From contig OX246741.1 in the NCBI GenBank assembly GCA_945910005.1, forward strand, positions 11,270,669-11,334,668: a stretch of DNA of 64,000 nt, in the 5' to 3' direction. Shown here piece by piece: positions 11,947-25,593 of this stretch; position 1 is the stretch's first letter; each line of letters starts with the position of its first letter. Source of the stretch: Isoperla grammatica (taxonomy: Eukaryota; Arthropoda; Insecta; Plecoptera; Perlodidae). Under the pieces are notes generated by a model, which saw only the letters and a list, made by a program, of their open reading frames with translations, ran no database searches and had not been told where the DNA came from. Made by a program: the position numbers and the translations under genes.

Positions 11947-12110
11947 TATGAGTATCATCACGGTCTTCTAAATCTTCAAGAACAACAATTCACAACAATT
12001 AAAAATCAATTTTCAAATGTTATATCAAGGTTCATTGATGCATAAAAGATCATCATCTGCAAACCTTGATTTTATGTTTTTAACTGTCATGTATTGTTGC
12101 TAATAAAGAT

Positions 12111-12264
12111 TTAGGTTGGAATTCATAGTCGGCCCCTACACCTAGGGGCGCCCATTGTTGCTAAGGTAACAATTGTTTCCATGTTATTTCCCATAAACAA
12201 AACAAATCCATAGCAACAATGGGTGCCCCTAGGTGTAGGGGCCGACTATGAATTCCAACCTTAG
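12111..12264 (-). mobile_element. Hairpin MITE, copy 2 (154 bp, core inverted)
   Basis: Same arms as copy 1; the core is the reverse complement of that in copy 1 (ATAAACAAAACAAATCCATA). Confidence 0.75.
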
Positions 12265-13554
12265 AGGTCTGTGATGATAATCATACAAAGGGTCCTAGAT
12301 AGTTTTTGAAATGGTCTAAAGACACAACAATGGGGTTGCCTAGCAACAGATTGTTTGTGCGACCTGTGACATCACAGCCCTCTCAATCGTAACTAATGAC
12401 ATAGTTCACGCTCGTCGTCACGCACAGGGTGTATTAGCATAATGCGCGCTGTGGTCACAACGGCATGTTTGTGTACTTACAACTGGCAAGTCATTGTTAA
12501 AATGTTTCATAATTATGGTGTTTGCAAAGGCTGTAATATACAATTATGTTTGGTTGAAGTTCTACTGTTCTCCAACATTATCTTTGCTATTACTACTAAA
12601 AGACAACACAAAGAAACTCTGTGTCTCGTCATTAGTCTAGTGAGTAAGTAAGTAAGTTTTATTTCCATAATAATTAAAATTATTTACCCTTTCGGGTGTA
12701 CAGGAAATTTGTCAGTCAGTCATGGCAAAATACAGAGCCAAATAATAAATTAAACATTAGAAAATTTACAAAGAGGTATATCTAAAATATACAAAAGTTA
12801 CAAAATATTACAAAATATTACAAAAATACAAAATTACAAAATACAGACAAAAACACAAAAATGCAAAATACAAACAAATTAGAAAATACAAAGTACAACA
12901 CAAACTATGCAAGCATATTCCATTTTTGTTTTTCATATTGCAAATACCCTTTCTAGATACTTAAGCCTAAATGCACAGCAAAATTAAAAACAAATGTCAA
13001 ATGTTATTCCTGCTTCCAATGCAGAGGGTCCAAGATTCGATACCCGGCTCGAGCATCGGGTTTTTTAACTTTGGAACTTGACTTTAATCTACCAATATGA
13101 TACTTGTGTCTTTAGAGCTGTCATAGCAACGAAGCATACAGTAATTGGCATAAATGTCCTACACAGAAAATCAGCTGTTCTTGAACTGAGTAGACTACGT
13201 AAATACAAATTTATTTTATTTATTTATTTGTTTGTTTCGGCCACTCTTTTTGTACGGTTTACAATGGCGCAAATAATCATTTACGGAAAGTTTGTTACAG
13301 GGGATGTATGTACGTTTTAAAACTCTCATATATTTCGTCGTATAAGCATAATCGTCTTCTTCTACTGACAGCTCAAATGTCAGCACATATTTTACTCTCA
13401 TTATACCCGGTGTGACGACACGTGAATACTCCCTATATATACATTCCGTCCATGTATAATCATTTCAGAGACATTTATACACACCTTTGTCTCTAAGACC
13501 CCTACTGTAGGGTAGAACGCGTAGGGTACTTACCGTATGTGAATGGTAATTGAA

Positions 13555-13917
13555 AGACCTGCGATTACATTATTTAATGTTATCCAAACACAGACATCGT
13601 CTAAGGTCCGAATTTACCAAACTTTTTAATCGGTCGATTTACTAATCTAAGATTAATTACCATGGTTTCAACAAACAATACATACAAAATTAATGGTGGC
13701 TTCTACTGGGAACCATTTTTTTTTTCTCCGATTAACAGAAAATCGCCGGTTTAAGTTTGGTGAAACCAGCCCTCCACCATGCATTTTGTATGTAATGTTT
13801 TTTGAAACCATGGTAACCAATCTTAGATTAGTAAATCAACCGATTAAAAAGTTTGGTGAATTCGGACCTTAGACGATGTCTGTGTTTGGATAACATAAAT
13901 AATGTAATCGCAGGTCT
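13555..13917. mobile_element. Foldback element with arms of about 140 bp
   Basis: The left arm starts AGACCTGCGATTACATTATT at 13555; the right arm is its complement ending at 13917. Arms share nearly every base over about 110 bp (including TTTAATCGGT and AATCTAAGATT) and decay toward a central core with a T9 run. Confidence 0.85.
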
Positions 13918-13934
13918 AAAGGAATCAAATTCTA

Positions 13935-14010
13935 AAGAATGTGAATCGAACCGGCAACCATTGAATGCCATGTCCTGCGCACGCTACACTTGAGCTAAAT
14001 GTGTCGGGTA
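13935..14010 (-). other. Degenerate tRNA-like sequence
   Basis: On the minus strand TAGCTCAAGTG (A-box-like) and GGTTCGATTCA (B-box-like) are about 50 bp apart. No acceptor stem pairs, so it is a SINE head or tRNA relic. Confidence 0.4.
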
Positions 14011-14388
14011 TTTACTCAATGACGCTAAGCATCTTCATTATGAGAGTCTATGAAAGGGAAGGGGAACGTATAAAACTGACAACGGCTTAGTTCTCGCTTT
14101 ACAAACAAAACGATCGTAACTTCCTAAAGAAAACTTAAGTCATGACTGAGGGAGAGGCTCAGTTCATAGATTATCTGTCGGTCGACAAGATGAGCGAGCG
14201 AAGTTAACAATTTATAGACCTTGCAGAGAAACGACACAGTATTTTGTTAAATGAGAAATAAAACTATAGACGATAAACAAGACTGGAATAATGTATATCT
14301 TTATTTAGGACATATTTATACAATTACAAGTTCCTAATAACGCATGATATTATTTGCAACAGTTTTCATCGTGTTTTCCGTGATACTA

Positions 14389-14983
14389 CACAAGACCAGC
14401 TATACTAAACACTTTGCTACAAGTAATATACAAGTTACAATAAAAACAATGCCATACTTTGTACACAGGTTACAAGGTAGCTTGTAGGTTACAACAATTG
14501 AACAGTCACATATTATAAAAAGTAAAAACACTAATAAAATAATCACAAGACCAGCTATACCTAACACTATACTACAAGTAATATACAGGCTACAATACAA
14601 ACAATGAAATACTTTGTACACAGGTTACAAAGTAGCTTGTAGGTTACAACAATTGAACAGTCACATATTACAAAAACACTAATAAAATAATCACAAGACC
14701 AGCTATACCTAACAATACTACAAGTAATATACAGGTTACAATACAAACAATGAAATACTTTGTACACAGGTTACAAGGTAGCTTGTAGGTTACAACAATT
14801 GAACAGTTACATATTATAAAAACACTAATAAAATAATCACAAGACCAGCTATACCTAACACTAAACTACAAGTAATATACAGGTTACAATACAAACAATG
14901 AAATACTTTGTACACAGGTTACAAGGTAGCTTGTCGATTACAACAATTGAACAGTCACATATTATAAAAACACTAATAAAATA
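14389..14983. repeat. Tandem array, four units of 146-155 bp
   Basis: Units start with CACAAGACCAGCTATAC at 14389, 14544, 14692 and 14838. They are over 90% alike. The minus-strand open frames repeating MYKVFHCLYC are products of the repeat. Confidence 0.9.
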
Positions 14984-15411
14984 ATAATTGGTACCGTAAT
15001 GAATTTGGATGCATACAGTTATTATTATTTCGTTTAATCAATAGTTAGACCAAATACTTTACCATCAGATTTGGTGTAACTTCCCTACAATTTCGATTTT
15101 AAAAGTTGTTTTATAAAATATATATACGAACTTATTTATAAATGTTTATATTATTTAGAATTTATAAATATTCTCATGCGTTTTGCTGCCGCAGACTCTG
15201 TCTGTCCATCGCATACTCGAGCACTGAAGGGGTTTAAGCACTCGAGTGCCCATGCTGAGTGTGTGCCGCGTGGGGGTAGGCCTATACAGATACTCTATAT
15301 ATCAAGGTATGGGAGTGCAAACCGCAGAGACCAACAGATAGTTCCGCCTCGTTCCGCCTCGTTGCGCTCAATTAGCTTCAGTCGATTGCTAAACTTGACC
15401 ACAGTAGAAAT

Positions 15412-15713
15412 GCACTTGAACCCCCATAGAATTGAACTGGACTTTGCATTCTAGTCTATAATATGGAGTGTAGGATTATTGTTTTACTCATCAAATGCGT
15501 AACAAGTATGGTATTAAACATAAGTCGTTGAGAATAGGTCATACAATTTAGAATTGAATTTGAATTAAATATACTCTTTCGGATTGGAAACTAATGAAAA
15601 CACTTCAACCCCTACACTTAAACCCCCAATGGATTGAACTGAACTTTGCATGCTAGTCTATAATATGGGGTGTATGATTATTGTTTTACTCATCAAAAGC
15701 GTAACAAGTATGG
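15412..15713. repeat. Direct duplication, about 100 bp, 205 bp apart
   Basis: CTAGTCTATAATATGG and flanking bases, through CGTAACAAGTATGG, occur in both copies (15412-15515 and 15617-15713). Confidence 0.75.
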
Positions 15714-16128
15714 CATGGAGCTACAGTATAATGATATCAACTATACCAATGAGGTTATGTGAGTCAACGAAGGACCTACGCTTTGTACTCACGGAGACAT
15801 TTCCTGTAAGCGCTCACATCAATTGTCTTGATAGTCTGGGAGAAGGGGTGGGAGAAAGGGAGATCGAAACTAAGACTATAAAACTGTGCGCCGTAGTTTA
15901 GCCGCCTTTGAGAAAGCTGTTGCCATTCCAGTGAAGAGACTCTCCAAAGTCCCCCGAAGAAGCGCATTTAAATATTTGTTTTTTTATTAACATCAGAATT
16001 TGTTAATTAGAAAATGTTCTCCGTATAAGCTGCAAGGATGAAATAATGTGGAGAATCGTTTGTACGGGACACTTCGGCGATCCTCGTCATCCCTTTAATT
16101 AAATTTTATAAAATATTATATTAATAGA

Positions 16129-16278
16129 GACCTTTTTCAGAATTGATCTAGGACCCTTAGATAGAGTTAATCGCGAGCCTCTAGTTCTTCAATGACAACA
16201 GTGAAAAATGAACCTTATCATAACTATCAAGGACCCTTAGATAGAGCTAATCATGGTCCTCTAGAATTCAATTCTGAA
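16129..16278. mobile_element. MITE with TTTTCAGAATTGATCTAG ends (copy 1)
   Basis: Inverted ends at about 16134 (TTTTTCAGAATTGATCTAGG) and 16262-16278 (a diverged complement ending TTCTGAAAA). A GGACCCTTAGATAGAG word occurs twice inside. Confidence 0.55.
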
Positions 16279-16566
16279 AATAATGTAATCTATATAAAGA
16301 TAAGAAAGAAAGAAAACTATTGCAATATCAGCGAATCGTTCGATTTTCCCACCTTTGAACATGGTTGTACCTGGCAACCCTCAATAGTATAGCCAAGAGA
16401 ACATCTGACTGGATTGTTACAATCAGTCCCCTGTTGACTGTTGAGAGATGTCAACCTCAGACCACGGCCTCCTTTGTTGCAACCTTTTGTCACTGGGAGT
16501 GTTCCTGTCATCTCCCGCTTTATTGATGTCGCCAGTTGAAGCCGGGCGATCAGAATAAATGCCCAG

Positions 16567-16892
16567 ACGATTTTCAGAATTGATCTAGAGTGATTTCTAC
16601 TTCTAACTAAGGTTCTTGATAGATCAATGACAACAATGTTCAACAATAACAACTAGTTTTCAAATGTTTTGTTAAGGTGCATTTTTCACTGTTGGGCATT
16701 GTTGTCAATGACGATTTAGAAGACCGTGGTAAACTCTATCTAAGGTTCTTGATAGATCAGTGACAACAATGCTCAACAATAACAACTAGTTTACAAATGT
16801 TATGTTAAGGTGCGTTTTCACTCTTGTACATTGTTGTCAATGACGATTTAGAAGACCGTGATAAACTCTATCAAAGGATCCTAGATTAATCT
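16567..16892. mobile_element. MITE of the same family with internal tandem duplication (copy 2)
   Basis: Left end TTTTCAGAATTGATCTAG at about 16570, right end complementary at about 16872-16892 (CCTAGATTAATCTGAAAA). Between them a module of about 140 bp containing TTCTTGATAGATCA, CAACAATAACAACTAG and GACGATTTAGAAGACCG is present twice in tandem. Confidence 0.65.
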
Positions 16893-17831
16893 GAAAAATT
16901 GTCTACCTTATTCATATGTTTGTGAATCCAGCTACAACTCAATCTCGTCTTAGAGTGATAGTATTTTACTTTTTAAACCGTGAAGGATTTTATTTGTGAA
17001 CAAAAAAATTCGAATACTGCTTGCTAAGTTGTGCGCCAACATTCTCTCACGAGTCTAACAAGTATACAGACATATAATAATATAAACGAACAATCTTAGA
17101 CACGAAACGACGAAGAAAAATCCACCTTCTTTGAAACTCTTTATTTTTTTTTTAACTGTACGGCTGAATAATTTCAAAGAGAGATTTAAAAAATATAAGA
17201 GAATTCTAAAAAAGTAAGAGTTGTTGAAAGAATCGTCTGCCAACCGCTGAATGGAACACGAATCACATTGTTTGGAATCACGAATTAAAAACAATGCATT
17301 CGAAATCGGCCCGTACACAAAACTTAGACACGCTGTTGTTTTTTTATTTATTTAATTAGATTTTTTATTATCTACCCACTGCGCTACAATTTTCACTCAG
17401 CACCCCTACCAAATTCACATGAGAACGCTTCCAAATATTGAAAACGTGATTCTGGTCCTGTCTTTGGTTTTGGATCAGCTAAGCAATGGATTTAAAAACA
17501 TTCACAGTTTGTTATCGTTCCGATTGTTATTTTATTTATAATTTAATGATTAATAATTACTAAAGAAATAAAATAACGTGTAAAATCAATATAAAAAAAA
17601 AAAAAAAAATATATATTTTTTCACTTTTTAAACCCATTGTGTAGCTGATACAAAACCAAAGACAGGATCAGAATCACTTTTTCAATATTTGGAAGCGTTC
17701 TCATGATATAATAAAATACATTCATTTTGAGCGGTTTTATCAGTAAATAGATTAGAATCAATATCTCAAGTTTAAAAAACCCAGCCCGAACCGGAAATCT
17801 AACCTGGACTTCCTGTCCTGAGACCAGCGAG

Positions 17832-18325
17832 CCACATAAAATACGTGGGTGTGTTCATTATTCCGTCACAATTCAGACCCGGACCTCCACCAAACAATCT
17901 GCGTGGTTGTTTATTTACCCACAAGAGTCACATCAAATACGTGGGTGTGTTCATTATTGCGTCACAATTCAGACCCGGCACTTCCACCAAACAATCTGCG
18001 TGGTTGTTTATTTACCCACAAGAGTCACATCAAATACGTGGGTGTGTTCATTATTGCGTCACAATTCAGACCCGGCACTTCCACCAAACAATCTGCGTGG
18101 TTGTTTATTTACCCACAAGAGTCACATCAAATACGTGGGTGTGTTCATTATTGCGTCACAATTCGGACCTGGCACTTCCACCAAACAATCTGTGTGGGTG
18201 TTTATTTACCCACAAGAGTCACATCAAATACGTGGGTGTGTTCATTATTGCGTCACAATTCGGACCCGGCACTTCCACCAAACAATCTGTGTGGGTGTTT
18301 ATTTATTTACCCACTAGAGTCACAT
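17832..18325. repeat. 97-bp tandem array, five copies
   Basis: Units start CACATCAAATACGTGGGTG at 17832 (variant), 17929, 18026, 18123 and 18220, more than 90% alike. The unit is not a multiple of three and lacks stops, so all three plus frames stay open for about 165 codons. No sign of a real protein. Confidence 0.92.
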
Positions 18326-19988
18326 TTAATGGAGCCAAATGAGAACTAATGCGGCGAGCGAGAACAAGCTTGGCCCGCCCGCGTTTACATGTTCGCTCGA
18401 AACACGCGAAGGAAATTAACCTACCCCTCGCGTAGGTGCGCGCGCAGGGAACCGCTAATAACCCTGTCAACGCCGCCGCCTCGACATCCACTGACAAACC
18501 GACTTTCTAAATCTGTCACGCAGCTTTCTATCTATTCAAGGCTTTCTCGACGACGCGTTTAATCTCTTAAGATGTCGTTGGCCGTACTCAACCGTGGCAA
18601 ATTGATAATAAGTTATTAATTTTTAACTCGATCTGTGTATAGGCGCGGTGATGGTTATTTCGTTAAGGAAAATTTATTTTTCATTAACGGAAAATTGTAA
18701 TCATAATTTGGGAATTTTCGAGACGTTGAAATATGAGAGGAGGAAATGTCGGCTGCGTTTTGTTTACGGGACGACGAGAAGATGAAGCAGATAATGGATG
18801 ACGGACGCGCTTAAAGAGGGGATGACAGATGCGCAACTAGTAGGGGAAGTAATACAGTTGATTTTGTCGTGGGATTATTTCTACCCCCCCCCCCTCCCCT
18901 CCCGCCCACTCATCACAGACTCTCACACGGTCGGTTTCCGGCTTTCGCAGACCTATCACGGATTCTAAAACAAACATGGGGGGGGAGGGTGAGGGGATGA
19001 CACCAACTAAAGTGTTCATAACACTTGTTCAATTTTCTCTTTACCGAAAGTAATTCAAAATATAGCTGCGAATATTGTTTCTTCTCATGTAAAAAGCAAG
19101 ACTGGTAACCCGACTCTTCCTTTCTATACATCACTTATAAATCAAAATATTAGTTTCAACAGCTTCTGTTACTTGTTATACTTATATTAGAAACGAGTTT
19201 TCTCCATGCACAATGATACAACACACAATTCTGCAGTAAGTGTATAAATGGACCTCAAACATAGCATTGTGCAACACAGCACGAATGAGAAGGGTTTAAA
19301 ACATGGTTTTATCATTAGTATCATTACGCAGACAACAGATAAAAATACAAAAATGCAGTTCTTTAAATCGTTTATACTATACACATAAAAATAATATGGA
19401 AGGTGGCTGGTGGATATGCGAAATAAGTTGAAACGTTAATTGATTCACGCAAATAGAACTTGGAGTTCTGAATAGTCGCCTATTGCACACAAAGTATGGA
19501 AGCAAATCACAGAAGCAACTGCACCATCGGCTGTATGTGTGTATATGTAAGAAGATTGTGAGCAATGGTCCCTCAGTTTGGGAATATGAAAAACAAAACA
19601 AGTAAATCTACAGGTCTAAACATTGCGTGGGTAAATTAATACGGATGGGGATTAATTATGTAATTTAGTTAATTATGGGTGGTTGCTCAAAGAAGTAAAT
19701 TATAATACGCTTTGATGATTGTATGCACAGCTTGGGAAACAGACATCAAAGAAATGTGTTTGATATTCAAGTTAGACAGACCAAACGGGCGTCGTGCATT
19801 TAAACAGACTAAAATTAATTACAAATATTATTTGGTTTATCGAAAATTAATTCCGTTCAGAGTTCTGCTCAGTCGCTGCTCGATCTTGCCAAACCTTGGT
19901 CCCAACTGTTCCCTCTTACTTTCTCTACCTTCCTTCCCTCTTACTCTCTCTGTCAGCAACGTAGCAAAGTATATTACACTGTTACACT

Positions 19989-21115
19989 ACCTGTTGGCAA
20001 CGCAACAGTTAGTATTATATTATACCTGTTGGCAACTTAACAGTTAGAATTATACTACCTGTTGGTATTACACTACCTGTTGACAACTTAACAGTTAGTA
20101 TTACGTACTACCTGTTGGCAACTTAACAGTTAGTATTACGTACTACCTGTTGGCAGCTTAACAGTTAGTGTTACGTACTACCTGTTGGCAACTTAACAGT
20201 TAGTATTACGTACTACCTGTTGGCAACTCAACAGTTAGCATTACGTACTTCCTGTTGGCAACTCAACAGTTAGCATTACGTACTCTTTGTTGGCAACTTA
20301 ACAGTTAGCATTACGTACTACTTGTTGGCAACTTAACAGTTAGTGTTACGTACTACCTGTTGGCAACTCAACAGTTAGCATTGAGTACTACTTATTGGCA
20401 ACTTAACAGTTACTGTTACGTACTACCTGTTGGCAACTTAACAGTTAGTGTTACGTACTACCTGTTGGCAACTTAACAGTTAGTATTACGTACTACCTGT
20501 TGGCAACTTAACAGTTAGTATTACGTACTACCTGTTGGCAACTTAACAGTTAGTGTTACGTACTGCCTGTTGGCAACTTAACAGTTAGTGTTACGTACTA
20601 ACTGTTGGCAACTTAACACCTAGTGTTACGTACTACCTGTTGGCAACTCAACAGTAAGTGTTACGTACTACCAGTTGCCAACTTAACATTAAGTGTTACG
20701 TACTACCTGTTGGCAACTCAACAGTTAGTGCTACGTACTACCTGTTGGCAACTTAACAGCTAGTGTTACGTACTACCTGTTGGCAACTTAACAGTTAGTG
20801 GTACGTACTACCTGTTGGCCACTCAACAGTTTGTATTACGTACTACCTGTTGGCAACTCAACAGTTAGTATTACGTACTACCTGTTGGCAACTTAACAGT
20901 TAGTGTTACGTACTACCTGTTGGCAACTTAACAGTTAGTGTTACGTACTACCTGTTGGCAACTTAACAGTTAGTATTTCGTACTACCTGTTGGCAACGCA
21001 ACAAACCTGTCGGCAACTTAACAGTTAGTACTATACTACCTGTTGGTATTACACTACTTGTTGACAACTTAACAGTTAGTATTAAGTACTACCTGTTGGT
21101 AACTCAACAGTTAGC
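19989..21115. repeat. 35-bp satellite, about 32 copies
   Basis: The unit contains CTACCTGTTGGCAACTTAAC then AGTTAGTGTTACGTA. CTGTT and AACAG within a unit can pair. Both edges of the array carry the same irregular variants. Confidence 0.95.
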
Positions 21116-21775
<660 letters not shown>

Positions 21776-22469
21776 TAAAACTAGTTTGCCCTCGGACACT
21801 CCTTTACAACTATCTAAACACCCTAATAAATTGCAAATAAAGAAGAAGAAGAAGAAAGCTCGATCGCGCCTCGCGGCTCGCTCGCCTCGTCAACATGAGA
21901 ACGCGATCCTAATTTGCATTTTATCGTCTCCCAGAGGGCGCTCTGCCTTCTGCCCGTCACGACACAATGGCATCTTTGTCTGCGATCACGTGATACGAAG
22001 GGGGCGTGGCTAATCGTCAAGCGGCGGAATTGAATCCGACTTTTATCTCGAGTAAAGAAAACTAAATTAACGCTGTTTCTGTTCCGTGCTGAAAAGCTAG
22101 GCGAACAGTTTGAGGGGTTGGGGGGGGGAGGGGGGGGGGGGGCGGCTCGTTTCTTACCCGGGTCGTGTGTTTACATGGTTGCAACATTCATTCACATGTT
22201 CTCGTTTGTTATCAATCTTGGATTAGTTGGGAACAGCTCTGAAAGTTTTTTCTCTTGTCTGTCAGTCTCTTAATTTGTATTACAAAGCAACCTCTGGATT
22301 ATCTGTTACACGCATTTCAACCATGCAAGCTGCCTCTACTGTTTTCCCTTTCCAATTGCCCTTTAATTATATTCTGAAGTATTCATTTGTGCTTCAAAAT
22401 ATGTCCATCACTATCATTTGTATTTAACAAAGTTAAATACAAATAATTGGTTTTCGTATCTCTATACTT

Positions 22470-22678
22470 GATACGCCCCTCTTCAGATGGTATATTAGGG
22501 TGTTTGGATAGTTGGGAAGGAATGACCGAGGCCTGTAGTCTGACAATCGGCCAGCGGGGTATTTAGACTGAGGAAAATCTGGGAATAAATCTTCAGTCAG
22601 GATTGCCTGAAGTCGGAATCGAACCCGCGTACTGTTGAATTAGTCTCGCGTCTTACCGGTGGGCTACCTGTGTGAGCC
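22470..22678 (-). mobile_element. tRNA-derived SINE, copy A
   Basis: Read on the minus strand it has GGTAGCCCACCGGTAAGACG (A-box half), GGGTTCGATTCCGAC (B box), a CTGACTGAAG...CCTCAGT body, then CTATCCAAACACCCTAATA and GAAGAGGGGCG. It shares this body with copies at 41.3, 55.3 and 62.5 kb. Confidence 0.75.
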
Positions 22679-23084
22679 AACTCTCTCTTTTAATTTTTAT
22701 GACAGTGAATTATGATATTACTTGATGAGAAAGATAATCCCGCCCTCCCACCCCAAGTGCCTAAGCGCCTGACAACCACAAGCGAGAGTTCGCTGCGTGT
22801 ACAGTAGGATGTTCGCCCAATATAATACACGATTCAAAATTGTTTTCAAGTTGTATGTACTTTTGGAAATATTTCAATTTACCCGGTACATTTACAACCA
22901 TTTCAACTGACTTGTGTCTGTAAGGGATTAAAAATCAAATTTACTTATATTGAAGTAATTTAATTATATTTTTCTTTTTATAAATCGACTGGTACAAAAC
23001 TAAACATTACATGAACAGAAATTGAGAGGTGTTCTGTAAATGCTCCAGATAACTATACAATAGATCATAATGATTTAAAAATCT

Positions 23085-23122
<38 letters not shown>

Positions 23123-23622
23123 TCTCTCTTTTCACTCTCATTCACACCGCGTCTAAGGCGTTATTGCCGGCATTTTATTTGCATAGTGAAAACAACGTAT
23201 AAATAATATCATGTATTCGCAAGGCTCAATGAAAACTCACAGTTTTAATTAAACCACAGACTTTGACTACTTTGATTCCTTTACTTTTAAAACTTTTTTA
23301 ATTGGCTTTAGCAAAACCAAATATCGTTAAAGAAACATCCTTCAAACTTCAAAGTGTTGAGAGTCAATCTGTAGTGAGTGAAAAGCTATGATAAGCGCTC
23401 CACCGATCGTTTGGGTTGATTCACTTCGACTAGTGGTCACATATTTAATCACACTGATTCCATTGTAGCAGGTTCTACCCCCATTCATCCCCACACTAAT
23501 TTCTATTATCACCCCAGCCCTCGGGCTTACGCGTTTTACCCCTGTATTATTTTCATCTGCCCTAGAGGGCCTAGCCCGGGAGAGCGTTCCAGCAAAGTTC
23601 AATGCTGAATTATTGTATCTTT

Positions 23623-23700
<78 letters not shown>
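23623..23700. repeat. (TAAG)n microsatellite
   Basis: About 19 perfect TAAG units. A pure (TC)n tract lies at 23087-23120. Confidence 0.95.
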
Positions 23701-24314
23701 TATCGTCCTATACGAATCGGGAATACGTAAACAACGTGTTTTAAAGGAATGGATCCATTAGTATAACCTAGGTATATTTCTCAAAAATATTTCATAATTT
23801 GAGTATTATCAGTGGTCCGTTTATCTATAAGCTAGGGCTAGGTAGTAGACCTAAACCTCATTTGTCATAAGAAACACTCTTTTTTTATGTTAAATTTCAG
23901 TACTGCGATACCTATACATTTTATTCCCTTTGTCAAATACCAACTGTAGAGATAGAAAACGTTTACCCTTCACACGGTAGTTTGAGATGGAAAAACCAGC
24001 AAACAAGGCAGCCAACATATTTCCAGTGAACAATTCGGAACTCAATTTCCATACTAAAAATCACAACACAATAGGTGATCATGTTGAATTGCCTCGGGGA
24101 TTCTGGGTATTGGCTTGACCGGCTTCATTTTCATGGCCGAGTGGGCAGCATTGTGCTTGCATGTTGCTATAACAGGGGTAAGAACAGCTCTGCCTGTCGT
24201 ACGAGGGGATAGTTACCAAAGGTAATTATGTGGTTTTGGGGAAATAATAACCAGTTTTACTAAAATCTTGCGGCAACTGGATTCCAGGACTTCAGAAAGC
24301 TGCAAACTGCATTC

Positions 24315-24377
24315 CAAGGTCCGTAAATCCCCTGGCAAAGGTTCGACTAGCCTCCACCAGGGGGTTTACGGACTTTG
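24315..24377. mobile_element. 63-bp hAT-like mini-MITE hairpin
   Basis: CAAGGTCCGTAAATCCCCTGG at the left is matched by a complementary CCAGGGGGTTTACGGAC..TTG at the right. Flanks ACTGCATT(C) and ACTGCATA(C) look like a slightly changed target duplication. Both the CAAGGTCC tip and the inner GTTCGACTAGCCTCC resemble the MITE at 30845. Confidence 0.6.
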
Positions 24378-25593
24378 ACTGCATACATAGACCTACAACG
24401 AAAAGTGTGAGGGAAAACTCGAGAAGTCGCATTTCCAATATTTGAGGTTCAGCTAATTTAAAACTCACTCACCAAAATAACGACTTTTGTTGTATAGCTT
24501 ATACATTTGCATTTAGATAATCCGCGAAACTTTGTGGCGTGTGCGTGACGAGTATTAGAACTAAACGAAACGCTGCAGGAAATTTTGATTGGCTGTGCGT
24601 TACTTGGTCGTGAAAACAAGGAGGCTGTGCATTACTGTGACGACACAGGTCGGACAAACGAGCCGTTGCTATAGGGTACGCACTACACCAAAACACAACA
24701 ATGAAACAAATGAATTGAACCGATGGACAAGAGCAAGCTGTCAAAAAAAAATATGAAGTTCTGAAGTTGGAAAAAACAAACGTTCAGAACGTTTACAAAC
24801 TTTCAGATAGTTGCTGTCCATTACTTAACATAAATTTTAACTGGCGAGCATTTACTATCGTTACAACTAATTGTTTCTCCTTATTATTTACAAAGATATT
24901 ACTTTGACGGCTTGTTGTTTGTCCACCAGTTCAATTCATTTATTCCATTGTTGTAGTTCGGCTGTTACGTCAGATGTGCGTCCCCTATTAGTAAGGTGGT
25001 TTAATTGTTGTGTCTTTCTTTGATTCACGCACATTCGACGTTTATCGGAAACAGAACACTGTGCATAGAGTGACTTTTTTTAACGCTTTTGGGTTACTCA
25101 CGATTGTAAAGATAGCCGCATGGCCGTGTTTTTGTTGCGGACAAACATTCAATATGCACCAATCAGAGAACGATACAACAATGGAGTTGCCTAGCAACAG
25201 AATGTTTTTCTGCAAACATTACTGTGTGATGTTACAGCGGTGTAAATCGTAACTAATTCTATTGCTTTGAAACATCCATGGCTCACTTGATTTTATAATC
25301 ATGAAATAAGTCAGTAGCTGCTACATGAATAGATAATGGTTGTTGTACACAGTACTGATATTGTTGCTAGCTCTGCATTCGACGCTTGAAGCATTTGGTT
25401 GCACTCTATTGTGTTTCAGACTTAATTCTATTTTCAAGTTTCCATTGGTTTAACATAATATCGTTAGTTGTTTGATGTATCTAGTATACGTCATAACCCG
25501 TACACGGGAGGACGGGGGATCGATTCCTATCACATGCTATCCTTTCTGTAGCTTTTCCTCAAATAGCAAGGAGGCGAGTACTATGGCCACATT

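Larger units (their letters stand above)
11761..12320. mobile_element. Outer MITE carrying two inserted hairpin MITEs
   Basis: Outer ends TTTTAGACCATTTCAAAAAC (11761) and its complement ending at 12320 enclose two copies of another element. The inner copies (11792-11946 and 12111-12264) each have inverted ends that include GGTTGGAATTCATAGTCGGC. The inner cores lie in opposite orientation to each other. The outer body resembles the TTTTCAGAATTGATCTAG family at 16.1-16.9 kb. Confidence 0.72.

Noticed and set aside
15176..15454. 92-codon plus-strand frame
   Set aside because: Mixed composition, no domain, no splice partner, and it overlaps a duplicated repeat segment.
17845..18349. Three overlapping 136-166-codon frames
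   Set aside because: Arise from a 97-bp repeat with no stops; all frames being open argues against coding.
19989..21115. CRISPR-like regular array
   Set aside because: Units abut without unique spacers and the genome is animal; it is a satellite.
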